Origin: JBPOJN01 sp052033505
GTDB lineage: Bacteria; UBA10199; JACPAL01; GCA-016699445
Assembly: GCA_052033505.1 (NCBI GenBank)
Contig: JBPOJN010000034.1
Span: forward strand, 1 to 40,734
DNA length: 40,734 nucleotides
Direction of reading: 5' to 3'
Below are positions 1-8,295 of this stretch, one piece after another (within the stretch, counting starts at the first letter, position 1; each line of letters opens with the position of its first letter). The notes under the pieces were generated by a model. That model saw only the letters and a list, made by a program, of their open reading frames with translations, made no database searches and was not told the origin of the DNA. The position numbers and the translations under genes are program-made.

Positions 1-1
1 G

Positions 2-1654
2 ATGTACCGCTCGGTCAGCGACGAGGCGCTGAAGGTCTGCAAAAACGAAATCGCGCCCTTGAACGAAAAAGGCGACCGCGTCGGCGCCCAAGTCGTGAAC
101 GGCCGCGTGAAGATGCCTGAGGGTTTCAAAGGCGCTCTGAAACGCTTCGGCGAAAACGGCTTCATGGCGATCGATTTGGATCCCCAGCACGGCGGCATGG
201 GCTTGCCGACCTTGATCAACACCGCCGTCTCCGAATTCGTCATGGGCGCGAACTCGAGCTTCGCCTTCTTCCATCTGCTCACGCGCGGCGACTGCAACAT
301 GATGCAGGCCTTCGCCTCCCCGGAACTGAACCAAAAATACTTGCCGAAAATGACCTCCGCCGAATGGTGCGGCACGATGTGCTTGACCGAACCGCACGCC
401 GGATCCGCGGTCGGTGACATCGTCACGGGAGCGAAGAAAAACGACGACGGCAGTTACCAAATCATCGGCACGAAGATCTTCATCACCTGCGGCGATCATG
501 ATTTGACTGATAACATCGTCCATCTCGTCCTCGCGCGTGTGATCGGCGACGCACCCGGCACGAAAGGCATCTCTCTCTTCGTCGTCCCACAAAAGCGTTT
601 GAACGAAGACGGCACGCCTGGCGAAGACAACGACGTCAAACTCGTCTCCATCGAACACAAGATGGGCATCAAAGCCTCTCCGACTTGTCTCTTGCAGTTC
701 GGCGACAAAGGAAAATGCATCGGGTGGCTGGTCGGCAAGCAATCCGAAGGCATGAAGTACATGTTCCACCTCATGAACGAAGCGCGTCTCGCGGTCGGCC
801 AGCAAGGCGTCGCGACCGCCGGCGCGGCCTACGAGCACGCGTTGCAGTACGCGAAGGAACGCGTCCAAGGCGGAGAGACTTTGATCATCAATTACCCCGA
901 CGTGCGCCGCATGCTCATGACGATGAAGGCCTACACGGAAGCCCTGCGCTGTTTGATCTTCGAATCCGCGATGTACGTCGACTACGCCTGGCATCACGCC
1001 GACGCGCACACGCGCGAGGAATACGAAGGCCAACTCGGCCTCATGACGCCCGTTTGCAAAGCCTTCGGCTCCGACATGGGTTTCCGCGTGACCGAACTCG
1101 CGATCCAGACCTACGGCGGCTACGGCTTCGTCTCCGACTATCCCGCCGAGCAATACATGCGCGATTTGAAGATCGCGTCTCTGTACGAAGGAACGAACGG
1201 CATCCAGGCCATGGACTTGATCGGGCGCAAATTCTTGAAGAATGCCGGCGAGCACATGAAGAAATATCTCGCGAAGATCGCCGTCGAAACGAAGAAGGCC
1301 GGTGAAACCGCCGAGCTGAAACCCTTGGCCGACAAAGTCCTCGCGGCCGTCGACCGCTTCGGCAAGGCGGCCTTGCACATCGCCTCTCAAGCGAAGGATG
1401 CGAACGCCGTTGGCCTCGCTGCGACGCCTTTCCTGCGCGCCTTCGGCGACCTGCTCTGTGCCCAACTCCTCGTGCGCCGTGCCGCAGTGGCCGCGAAACA
1501 ACTCGAACAAAAACCGAATCCCGACCGCACGAAGTTCCTCCAGGGCAAGATCGAGGTCGCGAAATTCTACGTTGAAAACATCCTCCCCGAAATGGACCTG
1601 AACATCGCGCGCATCGTCACCACCGATCGCTCGGCGATGGCGGATGTGCTATAA
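2..1654 (+). CDS. acyl-CoA dehydrogenase, long DmdC-like type (5' partial)
   Basis: This is a flavin-dependent acyl-CoA dehydrogenase that introduces an alpha-beta double bond into an acyl-CoA, passing electrons to ETF. The middle-domain motif MCLTEPHAGS lies near residue 128, AIQTYGGYGF near 365, and YEGTNGIQ holds the likely catalytic base Glu396 (numbered from the ATG at position 2). The chain continues about 150 residues past that motif, as in the subfamily with the extra C-terminal acyl-CoA dehydrogenase domain (DmdC/long FadE-like proteins of about 590-600 residues). The window opens in the middle of the gene: the N-terminal domain seems to lack some 40-60 residues, so the ATG at 2 is probably internal. 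The exact substrate cannot be told from sequence; fatty acyl-CoA or methylmercaptopropionyl-CoA are both known in the family. Confidence 0.9.
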   Translation: MYRSVSDEALKVCKNEIAPLNEKGDRVGAQVVNGRVKMPEGFKGALKRFGENGFMAIDLDPQHGGMGLPTLINTAVSEFVMGANSSFAFFHLLTRGDCNMMQAFASPELNQKYLPKMTSAEWCGTMCLTEPHAGSAVGDIVTGAKKNDDGSYQIIGTKIFITCGDHDLTDNIVHLVLARVIGDAPGTKGISLFVVPQKRLNEDGTPGEDNDVKLVSIEHKMGIKASPTCLLQFGDKGKCIGWLVGKQSEGMKYMFHLMNEARLAVGQQGVATAGAAYEHALQYAKERVQGGETLIINYPDVRRMLMTMKAYTEALRCLIFESAMYVDYAWHHADAHTREEYEGQLGLMTPVCKAFGSDMGFRVTELAIQTYGGYGFVSDYPAEQYMRDLKIASLYEGTNGIQAMDLIGRKFLKNAGEHMKKYLAKIAVETKKAGETAELKPLADKVLAAVDRFGKAALHIASQAKDANAVGLAATPFLRAFGDLLCAQLLVRRAAVAAKQLEQKPNPDRTKFLQGKIEVAKFYVENILPEMDLNIARIVTTDRSAMADVL

Positions 1655-1716
1655 ACCAAAATAATTTCAATACCTTATAGGTCACAACTTTTGGCGTCTT
1701 GCGACGATAAGAAAGC

Positions 1717-3861
1717 ATGTCCTCGCATGAGTTCCGGATTCGCCAAACGGCTCCATGGATCAGAACCGCGGCCGTCTTATCGCCGCCTCGGAATTCTTCG
1801 GGCTCTCCGTTCGTAGGCAAGACTGCGCTTCCGATTTCGCAACTTCCGTTCGCACCGATCGCGCCCTTTCATCGCCCCACGATTTTTCATGTCCCATTTT
1901 CTTCGAGAGAAACGGTCCGCCGGTCTTACGCGCCTCAGATTGCGGCAGGTTTAGCGGCCCTGAGTCCCGCTTGTTCTTCCTCCGATATCGTCCTGGACCA
2001 ACGAACGGCTGATATCCTCCTCTTGAGCATTTTGACCTTGGTTTCGGGCATGATCCTCTACTCGGTTGGGATACAACCGGTGGTTCAAGCGCTGTTAGGG
2101 GGGCTCGTTCGGGACGCCGTCTACCGATGCAAGTCGCTGCAAACCGGCACGAAAGCCTATGCCGGATTGCAGCCCGGCACCACCATGACATTCGATAAAA
2201 TGCGCATGCTCGCGCGGCTGGCGCCCGAGGGCCTCAGAACCTCGCACATGCGCCAGGGCAATATCGGCGACTGCTACTTCGTCAGCCGCTGGCACGCTTA
2301 CAAAAGAAGCCCCTTCGCCCCCTATCTCGTCGCCAAGATGGTGGAGGAAAAGAAAGATCATTGGGAAGTGACCTTCCTCGGCGGGAAGGAAACCATCATC
2401 GTCACGAAGAAGGAAATTTTCAGGGGTGGGCGGATCTATCGCAAGAAACAGGACTTTTTCCCTTCCTTCAAAAAATTCGTCTCCGGAAGCCTGCTCGATC
2501 AGATTCTCGAAAAAGCTTTCGGACGCCACCTCAAGCGACACGAAAGGAAAGACAAACAGAAAGCCGCCGAGCAAAAGGTCATGAGGACCGAAAACGTCAT
2601 GGTAGGCGGATGGGCGAGTACCGTGGATGACCTTTTCCTTCCCGCCCCTTACGCATCTCAAATCAAGATATCCTCCATGGGGAACCGGACCTTCCGGCAA
2701 AGCCTCCTGACGCGCGAGGTGACGGACCTGCTGATCAAGATCGCCCGGGACCCGGGCAAACACGTCATTTTCGCCTCGACTCCGGCCGGGGAAACTCCTT
2801 GGTACGCCTGGGCACGCGACGACGATGAGGACGAAGAAAAAATGGAAAAAGTCTACTATATGGACGCCGAACGCCGCTTCGTCACGCGGCACGCCTATTC
2901 CGTTCTCCAGGTGAATCCGGACGAAAAAACCGTCGTCGTCGTGAATCCCCACCAAACCGAGAAAGAACACGTCCTTTCCTTCGAGCGTTTTTTCGAATTG
3001 TTCGGCACGGTCGAAGTGGCGGAGTTGAACTTCCCGAAGTTGAATCAACTCCTCGGCCCGATCAGCGGCCTCGACGTCGCCCGGGAAAAGTTCGGCCGAC
3101 TCGCTTCGCACCTTCCGCACGAATACCAGGTAGCCAAAGGTCTTCCTCTGACCCTACGGCTCGGCCACTACCAACTTTTCATTTCCTTCAAGGACGGGCG
3201 TTATTACCTGCGCGGCGACGGACTTTCCCGTGACTCGCAAAAAGCGTTCAAACCCCACGAAAAAATCGTATTCGGGCGCGCGAACATCGCAGAACCCTCG
3301 GACGCGTCGGCGAGCGTCTCCCATCGGCATTTGGAAATCTTGTTCGAGGACAACGGAGCGGCCATGATCACCGACATAGGATCCTTGAACGGCACGGAAG
3401 CTGTCCTCTTGAAAGCCCCGCCGGCGATCGCGCAGCCTGCTCCAAATGAGGGGCAAAAGGCGCCTTCACCGCTCTCTCCGACCGTTGTCACACCAGTTCC
3501 TCCCCGAGATAAATTCCTCACCAAAGGCCTGGAAAAACTGGCGCCGGAGCAAGCCTACGCCTTCTTCCCCGTCATCGGAAAACGCGTCATCCATCTCGGC
3601 AAGAAGGGAGCCGTAGTCCATGTCTTGGGTATCGACAATCAAGGCTTTCTGGAACTGCGGATGGGAGATGGGAAATCACTCAAACTCGCGCGCGGGGAAT
3701 CCTTGACCCTGGGGCGGTTTGATTTTCCGGGCGACCCCACCGTCGACTCACCGCATGCGACGATACGATACGGCGACGACAGCCGCGTCGCCGTGACGGA
3801 TCTGCGTTCCACTTACGGCTCGAAAATCGAGTCGGTAATCGAAGCTCACTCCGAAATTTAG
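1717..3861 (+). CDS. calpain-like cysteine peptidase with two FHA domains
   Basis: The protein combines a papain-fold peptidase of the calpain (C2) type with two phosphopeptide-binding FHA domains. A hydrophobic segment at about residues 98-125 may anchor it in the membrane. The calpain signature QGNIGDCYF gives the nucleophile Cys186; RHAYSV gives His392 and VVVVNPHQ gives Asn410, so the C-H-N triad order of calpains is complete. The first FHA domain (about 475-565) has FGR at 519-521, SxRH-like SHRH at 535-538 and NGT at 558-560. The second (about 625-712) has LGR at 665-667 and SPHATI but a Tyr-Gly in place of Asn-Gly. Residues 1-95 are Ser/Pro/Arg-rich without recognisable homology and the ribosome-binding site is weak, so the true start could lie downstream. 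It faces xthA tail to tail, 8 bp apart. Substrate and partners are unknown. Confidence 0.75.
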   Translation: MSSHEFRIRQTAPWIRTAAVLSPPRNSSGSPFVGKTALPISQLPFAPIAPFHRPTIFHVPFSSRETVRRSYAPQIAAGLAALSPACSSSDIVLDQRTADILLLSILTLVSGMILYSVGIQPVVQALLGGLVRDAVYRCKSLQTGTKAYAGLQPGTTMTFDKMRMLARLAPEGLRTSHMRQGNIGDCYFVSRWHAYKRSPFAPYLVAKMVEEKKDHWEVTFLGGKETIIVTKKEIFRGGRIYRKKQDFFPSFKKFVSGSLLDQILEKAFGRHLKRHERKDKQKAAEQKVMRTENVMVGGWASTVDDLFLPAPYASQIKISSMGNRTFRQSLLTREVTDLLIKIARDPGKHVIFASTPAGETPWYAWARDDDEDEEKMEKVYYMDAERRFVTRHAYSVLQVNPDEKTVVVVNPHQTEKEHVLSFERFFELFGTVEVAELNFPKLNQLLGPISGLDVAREKFGRLASHLPHEYQVAKGLPLTLRLGHYQLFISFKDGRYYLRGDGLSRDSQKAFKPHEKIVFGRANIAEPSDASASVSHRHLEILFEDNGAAMITDIGSLNGTEAVLLKAPPAIAQPAPNEGQKAPSPLSPTVVTPVPPRDKFLTKGLEKLAPEQAYAFFPVIGKRVIHLGKKGAVVHVLGIDNQGFLELRMGDGKSLKLARGESLTLGRFDFPGDPTVDSPHATIRYGDDSRVAVTDLRSTYGSKIESVIEAHSEI

Positions 3862-3869
3862 CTTAGCCT

Positions 3870-4643
3870 CTATTTGACGACCAAACCGACCGGACAGTGA
3901 TCCGACCCGAGGACGTCCGGATGGATCGTGGCGTTTTCCAAAATGGGTTTTAAATCATTCGACACGCAAAAATAATCGATGCGCCATCCGACGTTCCGCG
4001 AACGCGCGCCGAAGCGGTAGGTCCACCAGGTGTATTTTTTGGGCGACGGATCGAAGTGGCGGTACGTATCGACGAAACCGGATTCCAGCAATCTTCCGAA
4101 ATGCGCGCGCTCTTCATCCGTAAAGCCCGAACTGCCACGGTTCGGGCCTGGATTCGCGAGATCGATTTCGGTGTGTGCGACGTTTAAATCACCGCAGAGG
4201 ATGACCGGTTTTTTCTTTTCGAGTTCTTTCAGATATTTCTGAAAATCCACTTCCCATTGCATGCGGTACGGCAGGCGCTTCAACTCTTCGCCTGAATTTG
4301 GCGTATACACATTGACCAAAAAATAGTCGGGAAACTCGCAGGTGATCACGCGGCCTTCGGTATCGTGCTCATTCATGCCGATGCCTAAGGAAACGCTTTT
4401 CGGTTTGATCTTGGTCAGAATTGCAGTGCCTGAATAACCCGGCTTTTGCGCCGGATTAAAAATCATCTCATAACCGGGCGCGAGATCTTTGAGAGCCTCT
4501 GCGGCTTGCGCTTCGTTGGCCTTGATTTCTTGAAGTCCCAACACGTCGGGGGAAAATTTATTCAGGAATCCGGCGAAATCTTTCTTCATGACGGCGCGGA
4601 TGCCGTTGACGTTCCAGGAAACGAGTTTTCTCGAAGAGGCCAT
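3870..4643 (-). CDS. xthA: exodeoxyribonuclease III (AP endonuclease)
   Basis: This enzyme cleaves DNA 5' to abasic sites and removes 3' blocking groups during base-excision repair. The whole exonuclease/endonuclease/phosphatase fold is visible in 257 residues: NVNGIRA near the N-terminus, LQEIKA with the metal-binding Glu, YTPNSG, CGDLNVAH with catalytic Asp and Asn, WRIDYFCVS and the terminal LGSDHCPVGL with the catalytic Asp-His pair. The length equals that of E. coli XthA-type enzymes. It starts 9 bp after hpnH and is the last gene of the leftward MBOAT-hpnH-xthA unit. No function in that unit links them biochemically, so shared transcription is probably convenience. Confidence 0.95.
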   Translation of the reverse strand: MASSRKLVSWNVNGIRAVMKKDFAGFLNKFSPDVLGLQEIKANEAQAAEALKDLAPGYEMIFNPAQKPGYSGTAILTKIKPKSVSLGIGMNEHDTEGRVITCEFPDYFLVNVYTPNSGEELKRLPYRMQWEVDFQKYLKELEKKKPVILCGDLNVAHTEIDLANPGPNRGSSGFTDEERAHFGRLLESGFVDTYRHFDPSPKKYTWWTYRFGARSRNVGWRIDYFCVSNDLKPILENATIHPDVLGSDHCPVGLVVK

Positions 4644-4652
4644 GGGGAGAGA

Positions 4653-5699
4653 TCAGGCAAGCAGCGTGTGCTTAACGGTTTTGAAGAAGCCTTTCCAAGA
4701 TCCGAACGTGTCGTCGACCGCGGACGCTTCGTAACCGCAATGCACCATGCAGTCCGCGCATTTCTCGTGGCGGCCCGTGCCGTAGCGGTCCCACTCGGTC
4801 GTTTCCATCAGCTCTTGGAACGTCTGCGCGTAGCCTTCGCCCAAAAGATAACAGGGTTTCTGCCACCCGAAAACGTTGTAGGTTGGATTGCCCCACGGCG
4901 TGCACTTATAGTCTTCCTTGCCCTGAAGGAATCTCAAGAAAAGCGGCGATTGGTTGAACTGCCAGGATTTTTTCGGCTTCTCCAAGATCTTCGAGAAAAG
5001 CTGAGTCGTGCGGCTGCGTTTTAGGAAATGCTCCTGGTCCGGCGCTTTTTCATAGCTATAGCCCGGCGAGATCATCATGCCTTCGGTTTTCAATTCCGAG
5101 ACGAAATCGAAGAACTCGCGCACGCGTTCGGGATTCGCGCCTTCGAAGAGCGTCGTGTTCGTCGTAACGCGGAAACCTTTGGCCTTGGCTTTTTTGATCG
5201 CGGCGACCGCGATGTCGAAAATGCCGTCGCGGCAGACCGCGTGGTCGTGTTCTTCTTTCAAACCATCCAAGTGAATGCTGAACGTCAGATATTGCGACGG
5301 CTCGTACTGATCGAGTTTACGATCCATCATGATCGCGTTCGTGCAGAGGTAGACGTATTTCTTGCGCGCAACCAGGCCGCGAACGATTTCAGGCATTTCG
5401 GGATGGATCAAAGGCTCGCCGCCGGGGATGCTCACCATCGGCGCGCCGCATTCGTCGACGGCCTTGAAACATTGTTCGGGCGAAAGGCGCTTATTCAACA
5501 CTTCGTCGGGAAACTGGATTTTGCCGCAGCCCGCGCATTCGAGATTGCAGCGGAACAAAGGCTCCAACATGAGAACGAGCGGGTAGCGTTTATTGCGCCT
5601 AATTTTTTGCTTCAACACGTAGGAAGCCACGGTGAAGGCTTGTGCGATGGGAACGGCCATAGAGACGAAGGAGCTAGCCGCCTTTTTGGGCGATGACAA
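4653..5699 (-). CDS. hpnH: HpnH, radical SAM adenosylhopane synthase
   Basis: HpnH joins the 5'-deoxyadenosyl group to hopene (diploptene), giving adenosylhopane, the first step in side-chain extension of bacteriohopanepolyols. The radical-SAM cluster motif CNLECAGC supplies Cys51, Cys55 and Cys58. The next conserved stretches, GGEPLIHPE and LTFSIHLDG, follow the usual radical-SAM strands. The C-terminal third has the family's DUF3463 region with a second Cys cluster, CADCMVHCGYEASA. Length (348) is normal. The gene lies 9 bp downstream of an MBOAT acyltransferase and 9 bp upstream of xthA on the same strand. Squalene-hopene cyclase is not in the window. Its presence says that this organism makes extended hopanoids in its membranes. 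Confidence 0.95.
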   Translation of the reverse strand: MSSPKKAASSFVSMAVPIAQAFTVASYVLKQKIRRNKRYPLVLMLEPLFRCNLECAGCGKIQFPDEVLNKRLSPEQCFKAVDECGAPMVSIPGGEPLIHPEMPEIVRGLVARKKYVYLCTNAIMMDRKLDQYEPSQYLTFSIHLDGLKEEHDHAVCRDGIFDIAVAAIKKAKAKGFRVTTNTTLFEGANPERVREFFDFVSELKTEGMMISPGYSYEKAPDQEHFLKRSRTTQLFSKILEKPKKSWQFNQSPLFLRFLQGKEDYKCTPWGNPTYNVFGWQKPCYLLGEGYAQTFQELMETTEWDRYGTGRHEKCADCMVHCGYEASAVDDTFGSWKGFFKTVKHTLLA

Positions 5700-5708
5700 G
5701 ATCGAAAA

Positions 5709-6962
5709 TCACCAGATGAACAGCGTCCAATGATTCCCGCTCAAGATCCTCAAGAGCATGCTCAACCCCTGCGGATGCCCGCCCCAGAACGGCAACCACC
5801 CCAAGGCCACGTAGTGAAACGTCACCAACACCGAGAGCATGGTCACCATACGCGGATGGCTTCGTCCCCAGAGCTGCAAATTTCTCAGCGGTCCCCCGTC
5901 TTTGGCTTCCACACGCTTCCAGAAATCCTGCCACATTTTTAGAAAACACATCCCAAGCCCGTGCCAGAGCCCCCAAATCAAAAACGCCCAGCTCGTCACG
6001 TGCCACATCGCGATCGCGAGAAAGACGATCGCGTAGTTTCGGTAGATGTGGCGCTTCTTTCCGCCCAGAGGGATGTAGAGATAATCGCGCGTAAACCGCG
6101 TCAGCGTCATGTGCCACGTACGCCAAAACTCGGCCAGGTTTTTGCGGAAATACGGATAGTCGTAATTCTCGGAGATGCGATATCCCGCAAGCGCGCAGCA
6201 GGCGATGGTGAGATCGTTGGCGGCCGACACGAAGAGATAAAAACCGAAGGCCCGCGCGTACAGACCCCATACGAGCGTCCCGTACGAGAGATGCTGCGGA
6301 TAATCGAAATACGTCTTCCAGTCCAACTCCAGGTAATGCGTCGCCACCCAGCCTTTGAGGATCGCCACGGCGATGCGGATGAACTGCGAGCCGGTCTCGG
6401 GCCAGGAAAGCAGAGGCCTCATCTCGGACGAGAGATTTTTCCGGAACTCGTCCAACCTCTCGATCGGTCCCTGGAAAAAAGTCGGCGCGAAGAACGCATA
6501 CACGAAAAATTCCAGAGGATCGGACGGCAGCGGTTTCCCGCGTCCCACGTCGAGCGTCACCGACAGCATCCGGAAGAGCCCGTACGCGACGCCGAAGCGG
6601 TGCACGAATGGACCGATCCAAGGCGAAACCCACGCGGGAGACACCATGGGCAAATCGAGCAGGAAGAAATAAAGCACAACCAAACCTACCGCGATCACGT
6701 GCGACCAAAATGATTTGCGCGGATGCCATTGCAGCCAGAAAAGCCCGTAGTAGATCAGCCCCGTCGTCGCGACGAACCCGAACGTATAAAAAGGCGACGT
6801 GATGATCTCGATGACCGCGACCGACGAGAGCAGGATCGTCAAGTTGCGCGCGAAATCCGGCAGGAACCTCACCGTTAAAAGCAAGACGGTGAAAATGACG
6901 AGACTTTTGTTCAGCAAGAGTCCGTCGAAAACGGGAGACGTGAAAATTTCGTTGAGTGACAT
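5709..6962 (-). CDS. MBOAT-family O-acyltransferase (AlgI/DltB-like)
   Basis: This is a polytopic inner-membrane acyltransferase of the MBOAT family, whose members (AlgI, PatA, DltB) move acyl groups across the membrane onto extracytoplasmic polymers or lipids. Of the 417 residues, about ten hydrophobic segments can be seen. The family motifs are present: FFAPTFFQGPIER near 157, EFWRTWHMTLTRFTRDYLY near 278-296 followed by IPLGG, and the invariant catalytic His334 in WHGLGM. The ATG at 6962 is chosen because it begins directly before the first transmembrane segment; a longer frame reaching 7208 lies inside hemL on the other strand. It heads a unit with hpnH and xthA. No partner SGNH/AlgJ-type protein is seen nearby. 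A role in modifying hopanoids or envelope glycans is only suggested by position. Confidence 0.88.
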   Translation of the reverse strand: MSLNEIFTSPVFDGLLLNKSLVIFTVLLLTVRFLPDFARNLTILLSSVAVIEIITSPFYTFGFVATTGLIYYGLFWLQWHPRKSFWSHVIAVGLVVLYFFLLDLPMVSPAWVSPWIGPFVHRFGVAYGLFRMLSVTLDVGRGKPLPSDPLEFFVYAFFAPTFFQGPIERLDEFRKNLSSEMRPLLSWPETGSQFIRIAVAILKGWVATHYLELDWKTYFDYPQHLSYGTLVWGLYARAFGFYLFVSAANDLTIACCALAGYRISENYDYPYFRKNLAEFWRTWHMTLTRFTRDYLYIPLGGKKRHIYRNYAIVFLAIAMWHVTSWAFLIWGLWHGLGMCFLKMWQDFWKRVEAKDGGPLRNLQLWGRSHPRMVTMLSVLVTFHYVALGWLPFWGGHPQGLSMLLRILSGNHWTLFIW

Positions 6963-6998
6963 GGAAGGTTCGTGTGTATGTCGAAGGATAGGACCCAA

Positions 6999-8285
6999 AT
7001 GCAAAAGAAAAAATCCGCCAAACTCTTCGCCCAAGCCCAAAGCCTCATGCCCGGAGGTGTAAACTCGCCCGTCCGCGCCTTCAAATCCGTCGGTGGCCAT
7101 CCCCTTTTCCTCAAAAAAGCGCGTGGTGCGCGCGTCTGGGACGTCGATGGGAACGAATACGTGGATTTCATCGGGTCTTGGGGGCCGATGATCTTGGGAC
7201 ACACCCATCCCGCCGTCGTCGGTGCCGTCGCGAAGATCATGAAAAACGCGACCAGCTTCGGCGCCCCTTGCGAGCAGGAAGTTCTACTCGCACAAGAGGT
7301 CGTCCGGGCCGTGCCTTCGATCGAAAAGGTGCGATTCGTGAACAGCGGCACTGAAGCCGTCATGGGGGCGCTCCGCGTGGCCCGGGGATTCACGGGCAAG
7401 AGCAACATCATCAAGTTCGACGGCTGTTATCATGGGCACACGGATTCTTTGCTCGTCAAAGCCGGTTCGGGAGCGACGACTCTAGGACATCCCGACAGCG
7501 CGGGCGTACCTCCGGAATTCGTCTCCAAAACTTTGATCGCCCGCTTCAATGATCTCGAGTCGGTAGAAAATCTTTTTAAAGCGCACCGTGACATCGCCGG
7601 CGTGATCTTGGAGCCCGTCGTGGGCAACATGGGCGTCTTGATCCCGAAGCCGGGTTTCTTGGAAGGTCTGCGCGCGCTCTGTGACCGCCACGAAGCCTTG
7701 CTGATTTTCGACGAAGTCATGACGGGATTTCGCCTTGCTTACGGCGGAGCCCAGGCACTTTACAAAATCAAACCGGATCTCACGACTTTAGGAAAAATCA
7801 TCGGCGGCGGCTGGCCCGTCGGGGCGTACGGCGGACGGAGGGACATCATGGACTGCGTGGCGCCGTTGGGTCCCGTGTATCAAGCCGGGACTCTCTCCGG
7901 AAATCCCATGGCGATGACGGCGGGCCTCGAGACGTTAAAGCTCCTGAAAAAAATGAAGCCCTACGCGCGCCTCGAAAAATCCGTGAAACGGCTTTGCGAC
8001 GGACTCGCCCAAGCGGCTCGCGAAGCCGGAGTTCCCGTCACGATCAATCGACTCGGTTCGATGTTCACGATTTTCTTCACGGATCAGGAAGTTTTCGACG
8101 CGGACTCGGCACGTACTTGCGACACACAAAAGTTCGGTTTTTTTTTCCGCTCGATGCTGGATTCAGGCGTTTCGCTCGCGCCGTCGCAATTCGAAGCCTG
8201 CTTCGTCTCAGCGGCGCATTCGGAAAAAGATTTTCAGCAAACAATCCTGGCCGCCCAAAAAGCCTTCCGTACCTGCGCTGCTTGA
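6999..8285 (+). CDS. hemL: glutamate-1-semialdehyde 2,1-aminomutase
   Basis: HemL is a PLP enzyme converting glutamate-1-semialdehyde to 5-aminolevulinate in the C5 route to haem. Conserved stretches include PGGVNSPVRAF, GSWGPMILGHTHP, NSGTEAVMGALRVAR, FDEVMTGFR, and the PLP-binding Lys266 in TLGKIIGGG (E. coli Lys265). The ATG at 6999 gives 428 residues and the same distance to PGGVNSP as in E. coli HemL, with AAGGA ten bases upstream. An ATG at 6978 is an alternative. Only 15 to 36 bp separate this start from the divergent MBOAT start, so promoters for the two genes must reach into each other's coding sequence. It ends 10 bp from the convergent fumC stop. Confidence 0.95.
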   Translation: MQKKKSAKLFAQAQSLMPGGVNSPVRAFKSVGGHPLFLKKARGARVWDVDGNEYVDFIGSWGPMILGHTHPAVVGAVAKIMKNATSFGAPCEQEVLLAQEVVRAVPSIEKVRFVNSGTEAVMGALRVARGFTGKSNIIKFDGCYHGHTDSLLVKAGSGATTLGHPDSAGVPPEFVSKTLIARFNDLESVENLFKAHRDIAGVILEPVVGNMGVLIPKPGFLEGLRALCDRHEALLIFDEVMTGFRLAYGGAQALYKIKPDLTTLGKIIGGGWPVGAYGGRRDIMDCVAPLGPVYQAGTLSGNPMAMTAGLETLKLLKKMKPYARLEKSVKRLCDGLAQAAREAGVPVTINRLGSMFTIFFTDQEVFDADSARTCDTQKFGFFFRSMLDSGVSLAPSQFEACFVSAAHSEKDFQQTILAAQKAFRTCAA

Positions 8286-8295
8286 TCCTTTGTTC

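Noticed and set aside
2095..3120. Open frame of 341 codons antisense to the calpain/FHA gene
   Set aside because: The sense frame shows an intact catalytic triad; the antisense product is Phe/Val-rich without a known motif.
5674..6729. Open frame of 351 codons in another frame of the MBOAT gene
   Set aside because: Arg/Ala-rich shadow product; the MBOAT frame has membrane helices and the catalytic His.
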